A program made the translations under genes and the position numbers. Below, piece after piece: positions 63,984 to 64,000 of a stretch of 64,000 nt of DNA. Location of the stretch: positions 62,001-126,000 of the forward strand of contig NZ_JAEPJQ010000008.1 of NCBI RefSeq assembly GCF_016827605.1, read 5' to 3'. Below the pieces are notes generated by a model. That model worked only from the letters and a program-made list of their open reading frames with translations. It had not been told where the DNA came from and ran no database searches. Position 1 is the stretch's first letter, and each line of letters begins with the position of its first letter. Source of the DNA: Hyunsoonleella ulvae. Its GTDB lineage: Bacteria > Bacteroidota > Bacteroidia > Flavobacteriales > Flavobacteriaceae.

Positions 63984-64000
63984 CATGTTTTAGAACTACT

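Overview
This is chromosomal DNA of a marine-type member of the Flavobacteriaceae (Bacteroidota). The evidence is low GC, type IX secretion (T9SS) C-terminal sorting domains of both type A and type B, promoter boxes of the Bacteroidota form TAnnTTTG, few Shine-Dalgarno sequences, several TTG starts, and a typical flavobacterial gene set (DUF5606, DUF349, GSII plus GSIII glutamine synthetases, an OstA-like protein, tandem DUF368 proteins). I see no rRNA, tRNA, CRISPR array, prophage or conventional transposase.

Layout. 0-3.5 kb: start of fumarylacetoacetase, glyA, a TfoX-like protein, a secreted DinB-like protein and a secreted protein with an internal duplication. 3.8-9.4 kb: a PAS histidine kinase/response regulator pair, a DUF1624 membrane acyltransferase, a T9SS type A protein and lysA. 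9.6-14 kb: sucC, a half-length DUF1456 protein, a TerB-like protein and uvrB. 14-29.6 kb: four consecutive large T9SS type B surface proteins (1721, 1615, about 817 and 922 aa). They have different N-terminal heads but share one two-cysteine repeat of about 95 aa (4, 11, 4 and 2 copies). 29.6-31.3 kb: an ABC exporter directly upstream of them. 31.5-33.1 kb: an unrecognised 357-aa protein and a pRiA4b ORF-3-like protein. 33.1-38.2 kb: a minus-strand run of glycosyltransferase, Sua5/YrdC, CCA-adding enzyme, GNAT and CtaA, interrupted by a GxxExxY gene flanked by perfect 16-bp inverted repeats. 38.4-44.3 kb: a surface-glycan cluster with a lipopolysaccharide-kinase-like protein, GT4-like, GT2 and GT9 transferases, UDP-galactopyranose mutase and a WbbI-like galactofuranosyltransferase. 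44.4-48.2 kb: dapD, a small secreted protein, ruvX, def, a DUF5606 protein and a Crp/Fnr regulator. 48.2-58 kb: a DUF349 protein, aroE, two DUF368 (PopT-like) proteins, a TPR protein, a class III aminotransferase and an OstA-like protein with an added C-terminal domain. 58.2-64 kb: divergent glnA (GSII) and glnN (GSIII), then a Cache-HAMP kinase and a NarL-type regulator.

How the genes fit together. Most are housekeeping (lysine, folate/one-carbon, shikimate, TCA, glutamine, tRNA maturation, DNA repair). The accessory content concerns the cell surface: T9SS-exported repeat proteins, an LPS/galactofuranose cluster, undecaprenyl-phosphate recycling (DUF368) and an OstA-family protein. The least explained features are the GxxExxY cassette at 36.0-36.5 kb, the shared repeat family at 14-29.6 kb, the OstA fusion at 55.9-58.0 kb, the palindromes before the Crp/Fnr gene, and a GC-rich intergenic element after glyA.
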